Source of the DNA: Burkholderiaceae bacterium
GTDB taxonomy: Bacteria > Pseudomonadota > Gammaproteobacteria > Burkholderiales > Burkholderiaceae_C
Length of the DNA: 8,294 bases
Direction: 5' to 3'
Assembly (NCBI GenBank): GCA_023268425.1
Contig: JALRFN010000289.1
Coordinates: 1-8,294, forward strand
Part shown: positions 5,640 through 8,294 of the stretch, piece by piece
How positions within the stretch are numbered: the first letter of the stretch is position 1
Layout: the number at the start of each line of letters is the position of its first letter
Translations under genes and position numbers: made by a program
The notes under the pieces: generated by a model
Seen by the model: only the letters and a program-made list of their open reading frames with translations
Told to the model about the DNA's origin: nothing
Databases searched by the model: none

Positions 5640-6917
5640 TCAATCCACACGTTGCCAAACCGCCGCGAAAAATCCGTCTGTGCCGTGCACGTGAGGCCAC
5701 AAGCGCAAATAGGGGTCTGCACACAACTGGGCCCTCAACTCTGGCGATTTCACGGTTGAAGCCAATGCCTCGTGCGCGGCCACGGGCACAAACATGGGGT
5801 GCTGCAAGCCAAACGCCTCAGCCACTTCCTCGTTCTCATCACGCAGCAAACTGCAGGTGGCATAAACCAATCGCCCACCCGGCTGAACCAAACGCGCCGC
5901 CGACTCCAGGATCTGGCGTTGACGCGTCGCATAGGCTGAAATGTCCGCGGCTTGCAAACGCCACTTCAACTCGGGACTGCGACGCAGCGTCCCCAAACCC
6001 GAGCAAGGTGCATCGACCAACACCCGTTGAGCCTTGCCTCGCCACGCCTGCAAGCGGGCATCGCCTTCGTCGCTCAGGGCCATGGTGTAGACCGAGCGCA
6101 AGCCCGCACGCTGCAACCTTGGCGCCATCGCAGCCAAGCGTGCCGCGGACACGTCCATGGCCATCAATCGCCCCTGGTCGCGCATCATGGCACCCAGGGC
6201 GAGCGTCTTGCCCCCCGCGCCCGCACAGAAGTCGACCACCGTCTCACCGCGCTTGGCGCCCACCAAGGCCGCCAGCAGTTGCGAACCCTCGTCTTGCACT
6301 TCCAGCGCACCCGACTCAAACCAAGCGGTGTTTTTCAACGAGCGCCGCTGCGCCAAACGCAAACCCCAGGGGGAATAAACCATGGGCTGTGCGGGCCAAG
6401 CTTGGTCGCGCATCTCGGCCATGAGTTTGTCGCGCTTGGCACGATGCACATTCACACGCACGTCCAAGGGCGCTGCCTGATTCAAGGACTGCGCCAAGGC
6501 TTCAATGTCGCTCACGCCCTGCGACACCAAGTCATCGACCAACCAATCAGGCAAGTTCAAGCGCTGCGCAAGCGTGCCCCAGCCCGCTTCAAATTGAGAA
6601 CACGCACGCGCAAGCCACTGCTGCTGCGCTGGCGCGCAATCGGCCAACATCTCCGACCAACCCAAGTGATGCGCCGCCAACAACGCCAAGCCCTCACCTG
6701 GCGCCGGCTCTCCTGCGCTGCTCACCCAAGCGGACCAGAGCCCGCGCTGACGCAAAACAGCGAAAAACGCGTCGGCCAATTGCGCCCGATCACGCGCACC
6801 AAGTTCGGCGTGGGCACGCCGATACTGCGCCAAAACCTCATCAGCGGCCAGCGCTGGCGAAGCGTCAAACTGCGCCAGCAAGGCCTGCAAATGCGGGACA
6901 AATTGTTTCCAGTACAT
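5640..6917 (-). CDS. RsmB/NOP-family RNA cytosine-5 methyltransferase
   Basis: A SAM-dependent enzyme that makes 5-methylcytosine in RNA, most likely rRNA. The 425 residues show the SAM-binding motif DFCAGAGGKT at 229-238, the acidic MDVS at 254-257, the catalytic loop DAPCSG at 302-307 followed by LGTLRRSPELKWR, and the second catalytic cysteine in YATCS at 352-356 (C355), the nucleophile in this family. The N-terminal 1-120 is helical, with ARDRAQLADAFFAVLRQRG (41-59) recalling the NusB-like domain of RsmB. It could be RsmB itself (m5C967 of 16S rRNA) or a paralogue, so no symbol is given. An in-frame ATG at 6935 would add six residues; neither start has a clear ribosome binding site, and 6917 was chosen because MYWKQFVPHLQALL reads as a natural N-terminus. 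It is divergent from prfC and 124 bases upstream of the separately promoted desaturase. Confidence 0.92.
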   Translation of the reverse strand: MYWKQFVPHLQALLAQFDASPALAADEVLAQYRRAHAELGARDRAQLADAFFAVLRQRGLWSAWVSSAGEPAPGEGLALLAAHHLGWSEMLADCAPAQQQWLARACSQFEAGWGTLAQRLNLPDWLVDDLVSQGVSDIEALAQSLNQAAPLDVRVNVHRAKRDKLMAEMRDQAWPAQPMVYSPWGLRLAQRRSLKNTAWFESGALEVQDEGSQLLAALVGAKRGETVVDFCAGAGGKTLALGAMMRDQGRLMAMDVSAARLAAMAPRLQRAGLRSVYTMALSDEGDARLQAWRGKAQRVLVDAPCSGLGTLRRSPELKWRLQAADISAYATRQRQILESAARLVQPGGRLVYATCSLLRDENEEVAEAFGLQHPMFVPVAAHEALASTVKSPELRAQLCADPYLRLWPHVHGTDGFFAAVWQRVD

Positions 6918-6939
6918 GGAGGCCGATTGTCCCATGCCG

Positions 6940-6945
6940 GATAAT
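6940..6945 (+). promoter_or_regulatory. Tentative -10 box directly before prfC
   Basis: GATAAT matches the -10 consensus 5 of 6 and ends eight bases before the prfC ATG. No convincing -35 lies 16-18 bases upstream. If used, transcription would start one or two bases before the start codon and the message would be leaderless. Equally, the true promoter may lie further upstream inside the methyltransferase gene. Confidence 0.25.
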
Positions 6946-6953
6946 CACAACCC

Positions 6954-8294
6954 ATGAGCGACATCGAACAAGAAGTGCGCCGTCGGCGCACTTTTGCCAT
7001 CATTTCCCACCCCGACGCCGGTAAAACCACCCTCACTGAAAAGCTGCTGCTGTTTTCGGGAGCCATCAACATCGCTGGCAGCGTCAAGGCCCGCAAGGCC
7101 GCCCGCCATGCCACCAGTGACTGGATGGAAATTGAAAAGCAACGTGGTATTTCGGTGGCCTCATCGGTCATGCAGATGGAATACCGCGACTGCGCAATCA
7201 ACCTGCTGGACACGCCTGGCCACCAAGACTTCTCAGAGGACACCTACCGCGTACTGACGGCTGTGGACGCCGCCTTGATGGTCATTGATGCGGCCAATGG
7301 CGTGGAACCACAAACCCGGCGCTTGCTGCAGGTTTGCCGCGCGCGCAACACGCCCATCCTGACCTTCGTCAACAAGATGGACCGAGAGGTGCAGTCGCCG
7401 CTAGACGTCCTGGATGAAATTGAACGCGAATTGGGCATGACCGCCGTGCCCTTCACTTGGCCCGTCGGCATGGGCAAGCGTTTCCACGGCGTCTATGACC
7501 GCCGCGCCGACCACCTGCGCGTCTTCGTTCCAGGCGAAGACAAACGCGGCGGTGATGTTGAGGTGCTGCCCGGCCGTGACAACCCCGGCAGTGTGTCGCG
7601 TTTCGGCGCCGAATACGAACAAGCGCAAGGCGAATTGGCCTTGTTGGACGAGGCCGCACCGGCTTTTGACGCCGCTGCTTTTTTGGCGGGCGAGCAAACG
7701 CCCATGTTTTTTGGCTCTGCCGTCAACAACTTCGGCGTACAAGAGGTCTTAGACGCTTTAGTCGAACTGGCTCCCGCGCCTTCGGCCCGTCAGGCCTTGC
7801 AGCGCGAGGTCATACCCACCGAAAAGAAATTCAGTGGCGTGGTATTCAAAATCCAAGCCAACATGGACCCTGCCCACCGCGACCGCATCGCCTTCGTGCG
7901 CTTGGCCAGCGGGCATTTCACCCGCGGCATGAAGCTGCGCGTGGTGCGCTCGGGCAAGGACATCAAGCCCAACACCGTGGTGAACTTCTTGAGCCAACGC
8001 CGCGAACTGTTGGAAGAGGCCTTCGCGGGGGACATCATCGGCATCCCCAACCACGGCGTACTCCAACTGGGTGATACGCTGACCGAAGGCGAAGAGCTGC
8101 AATACACCGGTCTGCCGTTTTTTGCACCAGAAATGATACGCTCCGTCGAGGTGGCCGACCCTTTGCGCTCCAAACAACTGCGCGCGGGCCTGACGCAGTT
8201 GGGCGAAGAAGGTGCCATTCAGGTCTTTCGCCCGATTGCGGGCAGCGTCTTGCTGCTGGGGGCCATCGGTCAATTGCAGTTCGAGGTCGTTGCC
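6954..8294 (+). CDS. prfC: Peptide chain release factor 3, C-terminus cut by window edge
   Basis: RF3 is a ribosome-associated GTPase that removes RF1 or RF2 after peptide release. 447 codons are visible to the right edge, of about 530 usual, so roughly the last 80 residues are missing. The GTPase motifs are complete: G1 HPDAGKTT (19-26), G2 RGIS (64-67), G3 DTPGH (86-90), G4 NKMD (140-143) and G5 GSA (254-256). QRGIS and FSEDTYRVLTAVD are typical of RF3 rather than EF-G. Domain II follows from about 290 (SGVVFKIQANMDPAHRDRIAF), and the visible end, GQLQFEVVA, is the start of domain III. The N-terminus aligns with E. coli RF3, supporting the ATG at 6954, although no Shine-Dalgarno sequence precedes it. 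Two TTA codons occur close together (7747-7749 and 7756-7758), a codon rare in this window. The gene is divergent from the methyltransferase gene. Confidence 0.97.
   Translation, partial: MSDIEQEVRRRRTFAIISHPDAGKTTLTEKLLLFSGAINIAGSVKARKAARHATSDWMEIEKQRGISVASSVMQMEYRDCAINLLDTPGHQDFSEDTYRVLTAVDAALMVIDAANGVEPQTRRLLQVCRARNTPILTFVNKMDREVQSPLDVLDEIERELGMTAVPFTWPVGMGKRFHGVYDRRADHLRVFVPGEDKRGGDVEVLPGRDNPGSVSRFGAEYEQAQGELALLDEAAPAFDAAAFLAGEQTPMFFGSAVNNFGVQEVLDALVELAPAPSARQALQREVIPTEKKFSGVVFKIQANMDPAHRDRIAFVRLASGHFTRGMKLRVVRSGKDIKPNTVVNFLSQRRELLEEAFAGDIIGIPNHGVLQLGDTLTEGEELQYTGLPFFAPEMIRSVEVADPLRSKQLRAGLTQLGEEGAIQVFRPIAGSVLLLGAIGQLQFEVVA

Noticed and set aside
1..8294. Search by eye for insertion sequences, CRISPR repeats, toxin-antitoxin pairs, phage genes, tRNA and rRNA.
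   Set aside because: None seen; nearly all bases are accounted for by conserved housekeeping genes with short gaps, and base composition looks even across the window.

Overview
This window looks like an ordinary chromosomal segment of a betaproteobacterium, most likely order Burkholderiales and family Comamonadaceae. That placement rests on the sequence character of L28, L33, thioredoxin reductase and the compact FtsK, on a moderately GC-rich base composition judged by eye, and on the gene set. It is an inference from remembered homologues, not a search. No mobile element, CRISPR array, tRNA or rRNA gene was seen.

Layout from left to right. Positions 1-1578 (minus) hold the N-terminal two thirds of the DNA translocase FtsK, running off the left edge. 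Just upstream on the same strand (1640-2314, minus) is a Crp/Fnr-family regulator. A 184-base divergent region follows, containing a long imperfect palindrome, and then trxB (2499-3446, plus). After a 239-base gap that contains a perfect TATAAT box and a foldable leader come the two small ribosomal protein genes rpmB (L28) and rpmG (L33), ended by a clear intrinsic terminator. A second intrinsic terminator faces it from the opposite side and ends a minus-strand membrane fatty acid desaturase (4334-5515), which has its own good sigma-70-type promoter. Upstream on the minus strand is an RsmB/NOP-type RNA m5C methyltransferase (5640-6917). Divergent from it, with only 36 bases between the chosen starts, is prfC (peptide chain release factor 3), which runs off the right edge.

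How the genes relate: most are core housekeeping functions (chromosome segregation, thiol redox, ribosome and translation termination, rRNA modification, membrane fluidity). They do not form one pathway. The likely transcription units are crp-like gene to ftsK (minus), trxB alone or reading into rpmB-rpmG (plus), rpmB-rpmG (plus), the desaturase (minus), the methyltransferase (minus) and prfC (plus).

The most interesting signals are non-coding: a 15-base perfect palindrome inside a larger 26-base inverted repeat before trxB, a nested stem plus GNRA-loop hairpin in the rpmB leader, and an FNR-like box overlapping the -35 of the oxygen-dependent desaturase. The desaturase also carries a C-terminal helical extension that resembles the tail of ISL3-type transposases. 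I did not find a convincing undescribed multi-gene system.
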